From: Venenivibrio stagnispumantis
GTDB lineage: Bacteria > Aquificota > Aquificia > Aquificales > Hydrogenothermaceae
Direction: 5' to 3'
Length of the DNA stretch: 64,000 nucleotides
Assembly (NCBI RefSeq): GCF_900182795.1
Contig: NZ_FXTX01000008.1
Location: 1 to 64,000, forward strand
The notes below the pieces were generated by a model that was given only the letters and a program-made list of their open reading frames with translations, was not told the origin of the DNA and ran no database searches. Below are positions 39,852-50,423 of this stretch, piece after piece. Each line of letters opens with the position of its first letter. The stretch's first letter is position 1. A program made the translations under genes and the position numbers.

Positions 39852-40199
39852 ATGATGGGAAATGAAGTAAGAGCTATTTTAAGATATGCTCATATATCAC
39901 CTTACAAAGTAAGGCAGGTTATTAACCTAATCAGAGGAAAAGATGTAGCAACTGCAATGGCTATTTTACAAAATATAAACAAAAAACCTGCAAGAATAGT
40001 GGAAAAATTGTTAAAAAGTGCTATTGCAAATGCAGAATATCAAGATATGGATATAGATAATCTCTATATCTCAAAAATACATGCAGAAGAAGGCCCTATG
40101 TTAAAAAGATACACACCTAAAGCTCACGGTAGGGCAACAATGATAAGAAGAAGATTTTCCCATATATATGTATATTTAACAGAGAAATCGGAGGAATAA
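39852..40199 (+). CDS. rplV: 50S ribosomal protein L22
   Basis: 115 residues. Contains [21 protein letters not shown]-like start and the tunnel loop [21 protein letters not shown]. Two adjacent ATGs (39852, 39855) follow GAGGAG, and the first is taken with a 5-nt spacing. Confidence 0.97.
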   Translation: MMGNEVRAILRYAHISPYKVRQVINLIRGKDVATAMAILQNINKKPARIVEKLLKSAIANAEYQDMDIDNLYISKIHAEEGPMLKRYTPKAHGRATMIRRRFSHIYVYLTEKSEE

Positions 40200-40201
40200 T
40201 T

Positions 40202-40885
40202 ATGGGTCAAAAAGTAAATCCAATAGGTTTTAGGCTCGGAATTACACAAGATTGGAAATCAAAATGGTTTGCAGACAAAAAAAGATATGGAAAATTATTA
40301 CATGAAGATATAGCAATAAGAAAATTTATTGAAGAGAAATATAAAGCAGCCGGAATATCAAATGTGATAATAGAAAGACTTGGAGACAAGTTAAGAATTA
40401 AAATACTTGCTGCAAGACCTGGTATTGTAATTGGTAGAAAAGGTGCAGAAGTAGAAGAATTAAATGAAGCAATAAGAAAAATAACATCAGCAAAAGATAT
40501 AACTGTTAATGTTGATGAAGTAAAAAGACCTGAACTTGATGCAAAACTCGTAGCAGAAGATATAGCTCTACAACTTGAAAGAAGAGTATCCCATAGAAGA
40601 GCTATGAAAAAAGCTATTGATAATGCTTTAAAAGCCGGTGCCAAAGGTATAAAAACTCAAGTTGGTGGCAGAATTGGTGGTGTTGATTTAGCAAGAAAAG
40701 AATGGTTTATGGCAGGAAGAATGCCACTTCAAACATTAAGAGCGGATATTGATTATGGTACAGCAAGAGCTTCTACGAAATACGGAATCCTTGGAATAAA
40801 AGTATGGATATACAAAGGAGATAAATTAGAAGAGAAAAAAGAAGAAGTTTTAAGCAAAATAGAAGAAGAACTTCACACTACTTAA
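40202..40885 (+). CDS. rpsC: 30S ribosomal protein S3
   Basis: 227 residues. Starts [20 protein letters not shown], then a KH domain with [15 protein letters not shown] and the C-terminal [22 protein letters not shown]. Two nt separate it from rplV. Confidence 0.97.
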   Translation: MGQKVNPIGFRLGITQDWKSKWFADKKRYGKLLHEDIAIRKFIEEKYKAAGISNVIIERLGDKLRIKILAARPGIVIGRKGAEVEELNEAIRKITSAKDITVNVDEVKRPELDAKLVAEDIALQLERRVSHRRAMKKAIDNALKAGAKGIKTQVGGRIGGVDLARKEWFMAGRMPLQTLRADIDYGTARASTKYGILGIKVWIYKGDKLEEKKEEVLSKIEEELHTT

Positions 40886-40908
40886 AAATGATACAGGAGG
40901 AAAGATAG

Positions 40909-41328
40909 ATGTCATTATTACAACCTAAAAAAGTAAAGTGGAGAAAACAGCAACGTGGAAGAATGAAAGGAAAAGCTTCCCGTAGAAACCAAGTAGATTT
41001 CGGGGAGTATGGACTTCAAGCCCTTGAACCTTGCTGGATGACATCAAGACAGATAGAAGCAGCAAGGATAGCAATAGTTAGGGAAGCTAAAAAAGGAGCA
41101 AAACTCTGGATTAGAGTATTTCCTCAAAAACCTATAACTAAAAAACCGGCAGAAACCCGTATGGGTAAAGGAAAAGGTGATTTAGACCAATTTGTTGCTG
41201 TGGTAAAACCAGGACATATTTTATTTGAGCTTGCAGGTGTACCCGAAGAAGTTGCAGCAGAAGCTTTTAGAAAAGCAGGACATAAACTTCCTATAAAAAC
41301 AAGAATGGTAAAAGCTGTAGAGGGGTAA
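40909..41328 (+). CDS. rplP: 50S ribosomal protein L16
   Basis: 139 residues. Starts [19 protein letters not shown] and contains [19 protein letters not shown]. Organises the tRNA A-site side of the 50S subunit. An AGGAGG ribosome site is present. Confidence 0.97.
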   Translation: MSLLQPKKVKWRKQQRGRMKGKASRRNQVDFGEYGLQALEPCWMTSRQIEAARIAIVREAKKGAKLWIRVFPQKPITKKPAETRMGKGKGDLDQFVAVVKPGHILFELAGVPEEVAAEAFRKAGHKLPIKTRMVKAVEG

Positions 41329-41329
41329 G

Positions 41330-41527
41330 ATGATGAAAGCGATAGAACTTAGAAAATTAACTACAGAAGAACTTAAAGAAAAATTAAAAGAGCTAAAGAA
41401 AAAATTAATGAATCTTAGATTCCAAAATAGTATAGGTGCTCTTGGTAAAAATAGCGAAATAAAAGAAACCAAAAGAGATATAGCAAGAATATTAACTATT
41501 TTGAGAGAAAGAGGAATAAAATTATAG
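41330..41527 (+). CDS. rpmC: 50S ribosomal protein L29
   Basis: 65 residues of two helices ([42 protein letters not shown]). Tandem ATGs at 41330 and 41333 follow GAGGGG; the second would give the more usual start. Confidence 0.95.
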   Translation: MMKAIELRKLTTEELKEKLKELKKKLMNLRFQNSIGALGKNSEIKETKRDIARILTILRERGIKL

Positions 41528-41543
41528 TAAGGAGAGAAAACAG

Positions 41544-41801
41544 ATGACAGAACAAAAGAAACATATAAAAGAATTTATTGGTAAAGTTGTAAGTGATAAA
41601 ATGGATAAAACCGTTGTAGTTGTCGTAGAAAGAAAATTTCCTCATCCTCTTTATAAGAAAATGGTAAAGAAAACAAAAAAATTCTATGCCCATGATGAAA
41701 ACAATCAAGCAAAAGTTGGAGATATTGTAAGAATAAGAGAATCCAGACCTTTATCTAAATTAAAAAGATGGGTTGTTGTAGAAATCATAAATAAAACTTG
41801 A
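41544..41801 (+). CDS. rpsQ: 30S ribosomal protein S17
   Basis: 85 residues with [38 protein letters not shown] and [13 protein letters not shown]. Followed by the largest gap within the ribosomal run (62 nt to rplN), which is AT-rich without a clear promoter. Confidence 0.97.
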   Translation: MTEQKKHIKEFIGKVVSDKMDKTVVVVVERKFPHPLYKKMVKKTKKFYAHDENNQAKVGDIVRIRESRPLSKLKRWVVVEIINKT

Positions 41802-41863
41802 TTTTATCTAAAATAAATAGTAAAATATTATTTTGCCATTATTAAAAAAGGAGTGTGGCAGTC

Positions 41864-42232
41864 ATGATACAAAGAGGAACTTATTTAAATACAGCTGATA
41901 ATTCAGGAGCTAAAAGAGTACAATGTATAGGAATACCTGGTGGGGCTAAAAAAACCCATGCAACTGTTGGAGATGTAATAACAGTTACTGTTAAATCTGC
42001 TATACCAAATGGTACTGCGAAAAAAGGAAAAGTTTATAAAGCAGTAGTAGTAAGAACAAAAAAAGAAATTGCAAGACCTGATGGAAGTTATGTAAAAGCT
42101 GATGATAATGCGGTTGTTTTATTAAACAACCAACTTGAACCTATCGGAACCCGTATTTTAGGTCCGGTTGCCAGAGAATTAAGGGCAAAAGGCTTCTACA
42201 GGATAATCTCACTTGCACCGGAGGTTATATAA
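41864..42232 (+). CDS. rplN: 50S ribosomal protein L14
   Basis: 122 residues, the family's exact usual length, when started at ATG 41864 ([17 protein letters not shown]). A GTG at 41855 would add three residues but lies only one base from the GGAG and is rejected. Contains [12 protein letters not shown] and [22 protein letters not shown]. Confidence 0.97.
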   Translation: MIQRGTYLNTADNSGAKRVQCIGIPGGAKKTHATVGDVITVTVKSAIPNGTAKKGKVYKAVVVRTKKEIARPDGSYVKADDNAVVLLNNQLEPIGTRILGPVARELRAKGFYRIISLAPEVI

Positions 42233-42233
42233 T

Positions 42234-42584
42234 ATGTTAAAACTCAGAAAAGGAGATCCTGTTATAGTAATAGCAGGAAAAGATAAAGGTAAAAAAGGAA
42301 AAATAAAAGCTATTGTAAAAAAAGATGGCAAAGTTAGAGTTGTTGTTGAAGGTGTAAATATAGTAAAAAAACATGTTAGAAAAATAGAAGGTGTTAGAGA
42401 AGGCGGTATTTATGAAGTAGAAAAACCAATAGATATCTCTAATGTTGCTTATTTTGACGAAAAATCAGGAAAACCTGTTAAAATAGGTTTTGCCTATCAG
42501 CAAGAAGGAGACAAAATAATTAAAGTAAGAATAAATAAAAAAACAAAAGAAGTTATTGATAAAATTTGGGAAAAATCTAAATAA
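42234..42584 (+). CDS. rplX: 50S ribosomal protein L24
   Basis: 116 residues with an N-terminal KOW motif (KLRKGDPVIVIAGKDKGKKG). The ATG at 42234 follows GGAGG by 9 nt and lies 1 nt after the rplN stop. An upstream ATG at 42213 inside rplN is not needed. Confidence 0.96.
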   Translation: MLKLRKGDPVIVIAGKDKGKKGKIKAIVKKDGKVRVVVEGVNIVKKHVRKIEGVREGGIYEVEKPIDISNVAYFDEKSGKPVKIGFAYQQEGDKIIKVRINKKTKEVIDKIWEKSK

Positions 42585-42597
42585 GAGGTAATAGATT

Positions 42598-43161
42598 ATG
42601 GCTGTAGCTACTGGATATAAACCAAGACTACAAATAAAATATGAACAAGAAGTCGCAAAAAGATTAATGGAAAGATTTGGATATAAAAGTCCTATGCAAA
42701 TTCCAAAAATTAAGAAAGTTGTAATTAATATGGGTGTTGGAGAAGCTGTTGGTGACATAAAACAGCTTGATAGAGCAGTAGAAGATTTGACTGCTATAGC
42801 AGGACAAAAACCTGTTATTACAAGAGCAAAAAAATCAGAAGCTGCATTTAAATTAAGAAAAGGAATGCCAATTGGAGCAAAAGTTACATTAAGAAAAGAT
42901 AGAATGTGGGATTTCTTAGATAAATTAATCTCTGTAGCTCTTCCAAGGGTTAGGGATTTTAGAGGATTAAACCCTAAATCTTTTGATGGAAGAGGAAATT
43001 ATTCATTTGGATTAGCAGAACAGATAGTTTTTCCTGAAATAGATTATGACAAAGTAGATAGAATAAGAGGAATGGATATTATAATTGAAACAACTGCAAA
43101 AACAGATGAAGAAGCATTATGGCTCCTATCACTGATAGGATTGCCAATCAGAGCTCAATAA
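42598..43161 (+). CDS. rplE: 50S ribosomal protein L5
   Basis: 187 residues with [35 protein letters not shown]-like loop and [21 protein letters not shown]. Binds 5S rRNA and P-site tRNA. Confidence 0.97.
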   Translation: MAVATGYKPRLQIKYEQEVAKRLMERFGYKSPMQIPKIKKVVINMGVGEAVGDIKQLDRAVEDLTAIAGQKPVITRAKKSEAAFKLRKGMPIGAKVTLRKDRMWDFLDKLISVALPRVRDFRGLNPKSFDGRGNYSFGLAEQIVFPEIDYDKVDRIRGMDIIIETTAKTDEEALWLLSLIGLPIRAQ

Positions 43162-43173
43162 GGAGGCTATTTT

Positions 43174-43362
43174 ATGGCAAGAAAATGTTTAATTGTAAAA
43201 TCATTTCAAAAGAAACCTAAATTTGCAACAAGAAAACATTCAAGATGCCCTTTATGTGGAAGACCGAGAGGATATATTAGACAGTTTGATATGTGCAGAA
43301 TATGCTTTAGAGAAAAAGCATCAAGAGGCGAAATTCCCGGAATAAAGAAAGCAAGCTGGTAA
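43174..43362 (+). CDS. rpsZ: 30S ribosomal protein S14 type Z (zinc-binding)
   Basis: 62 residues; the short form with a four-Cys zinc site (CPLC at about 25-28 and CRIC at about 41-44) and the conserved [12 protein letters not shown] end. This is the C+ paralogue that replaces the longer zinc-free S14. Confidence 0.96.
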   Translation: MARKCLIVKSFQKKPKFATRKHSRCPLCGRPRGYIRQFDMCRICFREKASRGEIPGIKKASW

Positions 43363-43372
43363 GGAGGAAAAA

Positions 43373-43783
43373 ATGATTACAGATCCAATTGCTGATATGT
43401 TAGCAAGAATAAATAATGCAATTAAAGCAAGAAAAGATGAAGTTTCAGTTCCATCTTCAAAAATTAAAGTAGCAATAGCAGATATCTTAAAAAGAGAAGG
43501 ATATATAGAAGATTATGTAGTTTCAGAAGAAAATAAAAAAGGAACTCAGGGAACATTAATAATTAAATTAAAATATCTTGGAAAAAGAAATACAAAACCT
43601 GCAATTGCCGGTGTTAAAAGAGTTTCAAAACCAGGACGTAGGATTTACTCTCCTGTAGAAGAAATACCTTATGTTCAAAAAGGATTAGGTCTTGCTATCT
43701 TATCTACAAATAAAGGAATAATTACAGACCACGAAGCAAGAAAGTTAAAAGTAGGCGGAGAAATTCTCTGCTATGTCTGGTAA
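43373..43783 (+). CDS. rpsH: 30S ribosomal protein S8
   Basis: 136 residues. Starts DPIADMLARINNA and ends GGEILCYVW. In Escherichia coli S8 represses the spc operon by binding rplE mRNA; not examined here. Preceded by AAGGAGG. Confidence 0.97.
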   Translation: MITDPIADMLARINNAIKARKDEVSVPSSKIKVAIADILKREGYIEDYVVSEENKKGTQGTLIIKLKYLGKRNTKPAIAGVKRVSKPGRRIYSPVEEIPYVQKGLGLAILSTNKGIITDHEARKLKVGGEILCYVW

Positions 43784-43804
43784 AAATTAATCAGGAGGCT
43801 TTAA

Positions 43805-44350
43805 ATGTCAAGAATTGGTAAAAAACCTATACCTATTCCATCAAATGTTGATGTAAATATTGCACCGGATAATACAGTAACAGTAAAAGGGCCAAAAGGT
43901 CAGTTATCTTATAAATTCAATTCAAATATTATAATCAAAAAAGAAGGAAATGAGATTATAGTTGAAAGAAAATCAGACGATGGTCTTTCAAGAGCATTAC
44001 ATGGAACAACAAGAGCATTACTCGCAAATATGGTAAAAGGTGTAACAGAAGGATTTACAGAAGAACTTGAAATAGTAGGTATAGGATACAGAGGTGCAGT
44101 TAAAGGAAATACCTTAGAATTACAACTTGGTTATTCTCACCCAGTTATATATCCTATACCAAAAGATATAAAAATAGAAATGGAAGGAACAAATATAATT
44201 AAAATCTCAGGAATAGATAAACAAAAAGTAGGACAGGTTGCTGCAGAGATAAGAGCATTTAGAGAACCTGATGCTTACAAAGGAAAAGGAATTAGATATA
44301 AAGGCGAAGTTATTAAATTAAAAGCCGGAAAAACTGTTGGTAAAAAATAA
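43805..44350 (+). CDS. rplF: 50S ribosomal protein L6
   Basis: 181 residues with [23 protein letters not shown] and the C-terminal [21 protein letters not shown] before the ATG. Lies near the sarcin-ricin loop in the ribosome. Confidence 0.97.
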   Translation: MSRIGKKPIPIPSNVDVNIAPDNTVTVKGPKGQLSYKFNSNIIIKKEGNEIIVERKSDDGLSRALHGTTRALLANMVKGVTEGFTEELEIVGIGYRGAVKGNTLELQLGYSHPVIYPIPKDIKIEMEGTNIIKISGIDKQKVGQVAAEIRAFREPDAYKGKGIRYKGEVIKLKAGKTVGKK

Positions 44351-44366
44351 TAGGTGAGGAGTAAAA

Positions 44367-44738
44367 ATGGCTGTCAAAACAAGAAGAGAAGGAAGAATAA
44401 TAAGACATAAAAGAATTAGAAAGAAAATTTTCGGAACTGCAGAAAGACCAAGACTTTCTTTTTACAGAAGTTTAAATGCTATTTATGCTCAAATAATCAA
44501 TGATGAAGAAGGTAAAACATTAATATCTGCTTCAACAATTGATAAAGATTATGTTGCTAAATATGGAAAAAGGGGCGGAAAATCAATAGAAGATGCTAAA
44601 AGACTCGGAGAATTTTTAGCAGAAAAAGCATTGGCAGCAGGAATCAAAACAGTTGTTTTTGATAGAGGTGGTTTTATATATCATGGTAAAGTTAAAGCAT
44701 TTGCTGATGCAGCAAGAGAAAAAGGATTAATCTTTTAA
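44367..44738 (+). CDS. rplR: 50S ribosomal protein L18
   Basis: 123 residues with [19 protein letters not shown] and [22 protein letters not shown] 5S rRNA-binding protein of standard length. Confidence 0.97.
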   Translation: MAVKTRREGRIIRHKRIRKKIFGTAERPRLSFYRSLNAIYAQIINDEEGKTLISASTIDKDYVAKYGKRGGKSIEDAKRLGEFLAEKALAAGIKTVVFDRGGFIYHGKVKAFADAAREKGLIF

Positions 44739-44750
44739 GAGGAGAAAAAG

Positions 44751-45335
44751 ATGGGCGTAAAAAATATTGAAAGATTAATAGAAGAAAGATTAAAAGACCA
44801 ACCTGTAGATATATCTTCTTTACAATTAGAAGAAAAAGTTGTTGAAATAAGAAGAACAACCCGTGTAATGGAAGGTGGAAGAAGATTTTCATTTAGCTCT
44901 CTTGTTATTGTAGGAGACAAAAATGGTCATGTTGGATATGGACATGGAAAAGCCAGAGAAGTACCTCAGGCAATCGCAAAAGGAATAGCAGATGCTAAAA
45001 AAAGAGTTATAAAAATACCTCTTATAGAAGGTACAATACCTCATGATGTTATAGGAGAGTATGAATCAGCTATTATTTTATTAAAACCAGCAAGGAGAGG
45101 TACAGGTGTTGTTGCCGGTGGAGCAGTTAGACCTGTTTTAGAACTTCTTGGTGTAACTGATATACTTGCTAAAATAATAGGAAGAACAACAAATCCTCAT
45201 AATACGGTAAGAGCAGTTTTTGATGCACTTTTAAAGATAAAAGCTCCGGAAGATGTTGCAAAAATAAGAGGAATAGAAGAAGAAAAAATCCTTAAAAATT
45301 ACAGAATATATGCCGGAGGTACACCAGTAAGATGA
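44751..45335 (+). CDS. rpsE: 30S ribosomal protein S5
   Basis: 194 residues. The double-stranded RNA-binding fold has VVEIRRTTRVMEGGRRFSFS and VGYGHGKAREVPQAI, and the second domain GTGVVAGGAVRPVLEL. Slight N-terminal extension (about 30 residues). Its stop overlaps rpmD by 4 nt. Confidence 0.97.
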   Translation: MGVKNIERLIEERLKDQPVDISSLQLEEKVVEIRRTTRVMEGGRRFSFSSLVIVGDKNGHVGYGHGKAREVPQAIAKGIADAKKRVIKIPLIEGTIPHDVIGEYESAIILLKPARRGTGVVAGGAVRPVLELLGVTDILAKIIGRTTNPHNTVRAVFDALLKIKAPEDVAKIRGIEEEKILKNYRIYAGGTPVR

Positions 45336-45514
45336 AAATAAAAGTTAAATTAATAAGAGGATTAGCAGGTAAAAGCGAAAAGCAAAAGCAAGCTGTGAAA
45401 TCTCTTGGATTGAAAAAATTAAATGATGAAAGAATATTAGAAAAAAATCCAATGGTTTGTGGAAATATTGAAATTGCAAAACATCTGTTAAAAGTGGAGG
45501 AGATACAACAATGA
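45332..45514 (+). CDS. rpmD: 50S ribosomal protein L30
   Basis: 60 residues ([24 protein letters not shown]), the short bacterial form. ATGA overlaps with both rpsE and rplO show tight coupling. Confidence 0.95.
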   Translation: MKIKVKLIRGLAGKSEKQKQAVKSLGLKKLNDERILEKNPMVCGNIEIAKHLLKVEEIQQ

Positions 45515-45957
45515 AATTACATGAGCTTAAACCAAATAAAGGTGCTACCCATAGAAAAAAAAGAGTTGGTAGAGGTATAGGTTCCGGACACGGAAAAACT
45601 GCTACCAGAGGATACAAAGGACAGACATCAAGATCCGGCGATTCTAAAATGCCTGCAAGATTTGAAGGTGGACAAACGCCATTTTTAATGAGAATACCAA
45701 AAAGAGGATTTAAAAATCCAAATAAAAAAGAGTATGAAATAGTAAATTTAAAAGTATTGGAAGAAAAATTTTCCGCTAATGATGAAGTTAATCCTGAAAT
45801 TCTTGTTCAAAAAGGAATTATAAAATCAGGAGAATGTGTAAAAATATTAGGTGATGGAGAACTTACAAAACCATTGAATGTAAAAGCCCATGCATTTTCT
45901 AAATCAGCAGAAGAAAAAATAAAAGCAGCAGGTGGTTCTGCTGAAAAACTCTCTTAA
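45511..45957 (+). CDS. rplO: 50S ribosomal protein L15
   Basis: 148 residues with the Gly/Arg-rich start [21 protein letters not shown] and [17 protein letters not shown]. Standard size and place before secY. Confidence 0.97.
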   Translation: MKLHELKPNKGATHRKKRVGRGIGSGHGKTATRGYKGQTSRSGDSKMPARFEGGQTPFLMRIPKRGFKNPNKKEYEIVNLKVLEEKFSANDEVNPEILVQKGIIKSGECVKILGDGELTKPLNVKAHAFSKSAEEKIKAAGGSAEKLS

Positions 45958-45972
45958 AAATAGGAGAGTCTT

Positions 45973-47259
45973 TTGATAGAAAAATTAATAAATGTATTAA
46001 GTATAAAAGAATTAAGACAAAAATTTATATTTACCCTTATTATTTTTGCAGTATATAGACTCGGAACCCATATACCGGTTCCTGGAGTTGATTCTGCCGC
46101 TTTGATGCATTATTTTAATGCATCAGGTGGTGCATTATTCAATATATATAATTTATTCTCAGGTGGAGCCCTCGGAAGATTATCAATATTCGCTCTTGGA
46201 GTTATGCCTTATATATCTGCATCTATCATAATGCAGTTAATGACAGCCGTCATTCCTTCTTTAGAGAGATTACAAAAAGAAGAAGGAGATTACGGTAGGT
46301 GGAAAATTTCCCAATATACCAGATATTTAACAATAGCAATTGCTGCTGCCCAATCTTTTGGATTATCTATCTGGATTTCTAATCTAAAAACAGAAACAGG
46401 ACAATCGTTAATAACAGATTCTACATTCTTATTTATAATAACCACAACAATAACAATAACAACAGGTACAGTTTTACTTATGTGGCTTGGTGAAAAAATC
46501 ACAGAATTTGGAATAGGTAATGGTATTTCTATGATTATTTTAGCCGGTATTGTTGCTACTATCCCTACTGCATTAATAAGAAGTTATGAATTACTTAAAG
46601 TTGGGGAAATCTCTATCTTAACTGCTATTGCTGCTGCTATTATTGTTGTTGTTGTTGTTGCCGGTATAGTGTATATTCAAGAAGCAGAAAGAAGAATACC
46701 TATCCAATATGCAAGAAGAAATGCTCCATCATCTATGGCATCTTATTTGCCTTTTAAACTCAATCCATCAGGTGTTATTCCTATAATATTTGCAGTTGCT
46801 TTATTAATTTTTCCTGTCACTATTGCTCAGCTTTTTGCAGACAAAGTTGCATTTGCAAGATTAATTTTAGATTATCTATCACCTCAAAGTTATGTATATT
46901 TTGTATTATATGTTGGACTTATTATATTCTTTGCTTATTTTTATACTGCTATATTAATCAATCCTCAAGATATAGCAGATAATTTAAGAAGAAACGGTGC
47001 TTTTATTCCAGGAGTAAGAGCTGGTTCACAAACTGCAGAATATATAAATTATGTATTAACAAGATTAGTATTTGCCGGTTCTATATTTTTATCAATTTTA
47101 GCAGTTTTACCTATGATTTTGATAAAATGGCTTAATGTTCCATTTTATTTTGGGGGAACATCTGCATTAATTGTTGTTGTGGTTGCATTAGATACACTTC
47201 ATCAGATAGAAGCTTATCTTTCAATGAAAAAATATGAAACGTTTTTAAAAAGAGGTTAG
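45973..47259 (+). CDS. secY: Preprotein translocase channel subunit SecY
   Basis: 428 residues with ten predicted membrane helices. The first is followed by the plug region PVPGVD and GGALGRLSIFALGVMPYISASI, and a cytoplasmic loop has RRIPIQYARR. Start is TTG 45973, after AGGAG. It forms the SecYEG pore with SecE (19968). The last helix is followed by KKYETFLKRG. Gene order rplO-secY-adk-map-infA is classic. Confidence 0.97.
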   Translation: MIEKLINVLSIKELRQKFIFTLIIFAVYRLGTHIPVPGVDSAALMHYFNASGGALFNIYNLFSGGALGRLSIFALGVMPYISASIIMQLMTAVIPSLERLQKEEGDYGRWKISQYTRYLTIAIAAAQSFGLSIWISNLKTETGQSLITDSTFLFIITTTITITTGTVLLMWLGEKITEFGIGNGISMIILAGIVATIPTALIRSYELLKVGEISILTAIAAAIIVVVVVAGIVYIQEAERRIPIQYARRNAPSSMASYLPFKLNPSGVIPIIFAVALLIFPVTIAQLFADKVAFARLILDYLSPQSYVYFVLYVGLIIFFAYFYTAILINPQDIADNLRRNGAFIPGVRAGSQTAEYINYVLTRLVFAGSIFLSILAVLPMILIKWLNVPFYFGGTSALIVVVVALDTLHQIEAYLSMKKYETFLKRG

Positions 47260-47883
<624 letters not shown>

Positions 47884-47898
47884 TATTAATTTATTGAA

Positions 47899-48645
47899 AT
47901 GATAGAACTTAAAACCAAAGAAGAAATTGAGAAATTAAGATATAGTAATAAAATAGTTGCTGAGATTTTAGAGTATCTAAAAGGGCAAATAAAACCCGGA
48001 ATTACCGGTATAGATATTGATAAATTGGCAATTGAAGAATGTAAAAAAAGAGCTGTAAAGCCTGCTTTTTTAGGTTTATATGGTTTTCCTGCAGCTGTTT
48101 GTGTTTCTATAAATGAAGAAGTTGTGCATGGTGTTCCTAAGAATAGGATAATAAAAGAAGGTGATTTGGTAAGTATAGATTTTGGCGTTGTTGTAGATGG
48201 TTGGTATGGAGATGCGGCAATTACCGTGGCTGTTGGCGAAATTAGCGATAGAAAAAAACGCCTATTAGAAGGCGTAGAAAAGGCTCTGATGGCAGGGATA
48301 GAGCAATGCTATCCCGGAAAGAATGTAAAAGATATATCTAAAGCCATAGAAGAGACTTTAAGAAGTTATAAATTGGCTCCTATTTGTGAATACGGTGGAC
48401 ATGGAATAGGAAGAAAACCTCACGAAGAGCCACATGTTTCTAACTGTTTATTTAATAGTGAAGATGTGGTATTAAAAGAAGGAATGGTTCTTGCAATAGA
48501 GCCAATGGCAACCCTTGGTAGTAATAAAATAAGAAAATTGAAAGATAACTGGACTGTAGTAACAGTTGATAAAAGTTTTGCTGCTCATTTTGAGCATTCT
48601 GTGGCAATTACAGAAAATGGTCCGGATATTTTATCAAAACTTTAA
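47899..48645 (+). CDS. map: Methionine aminopeptidase type I
   Basis: 248 residues. The metal ligands are visible in the usual order: DFGVVVDGWYGDAA (two Asp), GHGIGRKPHEEP (His), AIEPM (Glu) and HFEHSVAIT (Glu). It removes initiator Met from new proteins. No good ribosome site precedes ATG 47899. TATAAT at 47879-47884 across the adk stop could be a -10 box, though no clear -35 pairs with it. Confidence 0.96.
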   Translation: MIELKTKEEIEKLRYSNKIVAEILEYLKGQIKPGITGIDIDKLAIEECKKRAVKPAFLGLYGFPAAVCVSINEEVVHGVPKNRIIKEGDLVSIDFGVVVDGWYGDAAITVAVGEISDRKKRLLEGVEKALMAGIEQCYPGKNVKDISKAIEETLRSYKLAPICEYGGHGIGRKPHEEPHVSNCLFNSEDVVLKEGMVLAIEPMATLGSNKIRKLKDNWTVVTVDKSFAAHFEHSVAITENGPDILSKL

Positions 48646-48657
48646 AAGAAGGTAAAG

Positions 48658-48891
48658 ATGGCGAAGAAAAAGGAAGAAAACAAAGAAAAAGGAATAGTGT
48701 TAGAAGGAACTGTTTTAGAAGCTTTACCTAATGCTATGTTTAAAGTTCAATTAGAAACAGGGCATGAAGTTTTAGCCCATGTTTCCGGAAAAATGAGAAT
48801 GCATTTTATTAAGATATTACCTGGAGATAAAGTTAAGGTGGAGTTATCTCCCTATGATTTAACAAGAGGAAGAATTATATTTAGAATGTAA
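48658..48891 (+). CDS. infA: Translation initiation factor IF-1
   Basis: 77 residues: an OB fold with [23 protein letters not shown] and [18 protein letters not shown]. It has a basic N-terminal extension (AKKKEENKE) compared with the usual 72 residues. Confidence 0.96.
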   Translation: MAKKKEENKEKGIVLEGTVLEALPNAMFKVQLETGHEVLAHVSGKMRMHFIKILPGDKVKVELSPYDLTRGRIIFRM

Positions 48892-48906
48892 AAGGAGGCA
48901 TAAAAA

Positions 48907-49020
48907 ATGAAAGTAAAAGCTTCAGTTAAACCAAGATGTGAAAAATGCAGAATAATAAAAAGAAATGGAAGAGTGAGAGTTATCTGTGAAAATCCAAAGC
49001 ACAAACAAAAGCAAGGCTAA
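48907..49020 (+). CDS. rpmJ: 50S ribosomal protein L36
   Basis: 37 residues ([14 protein letters not shown]...) with the zinc pattern C-x2-C-x12-C-x4-H in [12 protein letters not shown]: the C+ form. AAGGAGG lies upstream. Usual place between infA and rpsM. Confidence 0.96.
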   Translation: MKVKASVKPRCEKCRIIKRNGRVRVICENPKHKQKQG

Positions 49021-49032
49021 GGAGGAAATTAT

Positions 49033-49383
49033 ATGGCACGTATAGCAGGTGTAGATTTACCGGATAGAAAAAGATTGGAAATTGCTCTTACATATATATA
49101 TGGTATTGGTAAAACAAGAGCAAAAGAGATATTAGAGAAAACCGGCATTGATGGTAAAAAAAGAGTTGGAGAATTAACTCCGGATGAACTTAACACAATA
49201 AGAAAATTTATAGAGCAAAATTACAAAGTGGAAGGTGATTTAAGAAGGGAAGTTGCTGTTGCTATTAAAAGATTAGTAGATATGGGATGTTATAGAGGAA
49301 TAAGACATAGGCTCGGATTACCTGTAAGAGGTCAAAGAACAAAAACAAATGCAAAAACAAGAAGAGGAAAAAGAAGAAAGTAA
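49033..49383 (+). CDS. rpsM: 30S ribosomal protein S13
   Basis: 116 residues with [23 protein letters not shown]-like start and [27 protein letters not shown] lies 8 nt before the ATG. Confidence 0.97.
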   Translation: MARIAGVDLPDRKRLEIALTYIYGIGKTRAKEILEKTGIDGKKRVGELTPDELNTIRKFIEQNYKVEGDLRREVAVAIKRLVDMGCYRGIRHRLGLPVRGQRTKTNAKTRRGKRRK

Positions 49384-49395
49384 GGAGTATAGACG

Positions 49396-49785
49396 ATGGC
49401 AAAAAGAAGAAAAACAGTTAAAAAAGTAAAAAGAACCGTTCCTTATGGAATAGTTCATATTCAATCAACATTTAACAATACTATCGTTACAATTACCGAT
49501 AAAGAAGGTAATGTTTTAACCTGGGCTTCCGGAGGAACTGAAGGTTTTAAAGGAACCAGAAAAAGCACTCCATATGCAGCTCAGATGGCAGCACAGAAAG
49601 CAGCTAAAAAAGCTATGGATGAATATGGTTTAAAAGATGTGGAAGTATGGGTAAAAGGACCAGGTGCAGGAAGAGAACCTGCAATAAGAACTCTTCAAGC
49701 TGCTGGTTTAAATATTAAAGTAATTAGAGATGTTACTCCTATACCTCACAATGGTTGTCGTCCACCAAGCAAAAGGAGGGTTTAA
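49396..49785 (+). CDS. rpsK: 30S ribosomal protein S11
   Basis: 129 residues with [18 protein letters not shown] and [20 protein letters not shown], ending [18 protein letters not shown], the region that often carries an isoaspartate (N-G) in other bacteria. Confidence 0.97.
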   Translation: MAKRRKTVKKVKRTVPYGIVHIQSTFNNTIVTITDKEGNVLTWASGGTEGFKGTRKSTPYAAQMAAQKAAKKAMDEYGLKDVEVWVKGPGAGREPAIRTLQAAGLNIKVIRDVTPIPHNGCRPPSKRRV

Positions 49786-49788
49786 TTT

Positions 49789-50403
49789 ATGGGTAGATAT
49801 TTAGGACCTTTAACAAAAGTAAGTAGAAGACTTGGAGTTTTTGTAGGTGGTGATTTAGAATCTTTCCAAAAGAGAAATTTTCCACCTGGACAACATGGAA
49901 GAACCCAAGGAAGAAAAAAATTATCTGATTATGGAGTCAGACTTCAAGAAAAACAAAAGTTAAAATATCTTTATGGTGGTTTAAGAGAAGGCCAATTTAA
50001 AAGATATTTTGAAGAAGCTTCCAAAAAAGCCGGAAACACAGGATTAGTATTATTACAACTTCTTGAAAGAAGATTAGATAATGTAGTTTATAGACTTGGT
50101 TTTGCAAAAACAAGAAGACAAGCAAGACAGCTTGTAAAACACGGACATTTCCTTGTTAATGGCAAAAAAGTAGATATTCCTTCTTACAGAGTTGATAAAG
50201 GAGATATTATAGAATTAAGAGAAAAAAGTAAAAATATTTCTTTATTTAAAGAAAATCTTGAAAGTAGAGATCCAAGATCTGTTCCTAATTGGCTTGAAAT
50301 TGATAGGGAAAATATGAGAGGTAAAGTGGTAGACCTCCCTGAACAAATAGAGCTTGAGATACCTGTAAATGTTCAGTACATCATTGAGTTCTACTCAATG
50401 TAA
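49789..50403 (+). CDS. rpsD: 30S ribosomal protein S4
   Basis: 204 residues with FPPGQHG, the S4 RNA-binding domain RLDNVVYRLGFAKTRRQARQ and VNGKKVDIPSYRV. The N-terminus lacks the Cys cluster, so this is the zinc-free form. In Escherichia coli S4 represses the alpha operon. Confidence 0.97.
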   Translation: MGRYLGPLTKVSRRLGVFVGGDLESFQKRNFPPGQHGRTQGRKKLSDYGVRLQEKQKLKYLYGGLREGQFKRYFEEASKKAGNTGLVLLQLLERRLDNVVYRLGFAKTRRQARQLVKHGHFLVNGKKVDIPSYRVDKGDIIELREKSKNISLFKENLESRDPRSVPNWLEIDRENMRGKVVDLPEQIELEIPVNVQYIIEFYSM

Positions 50404-50423
50404 TAAAAGGAGGATTGATAAGA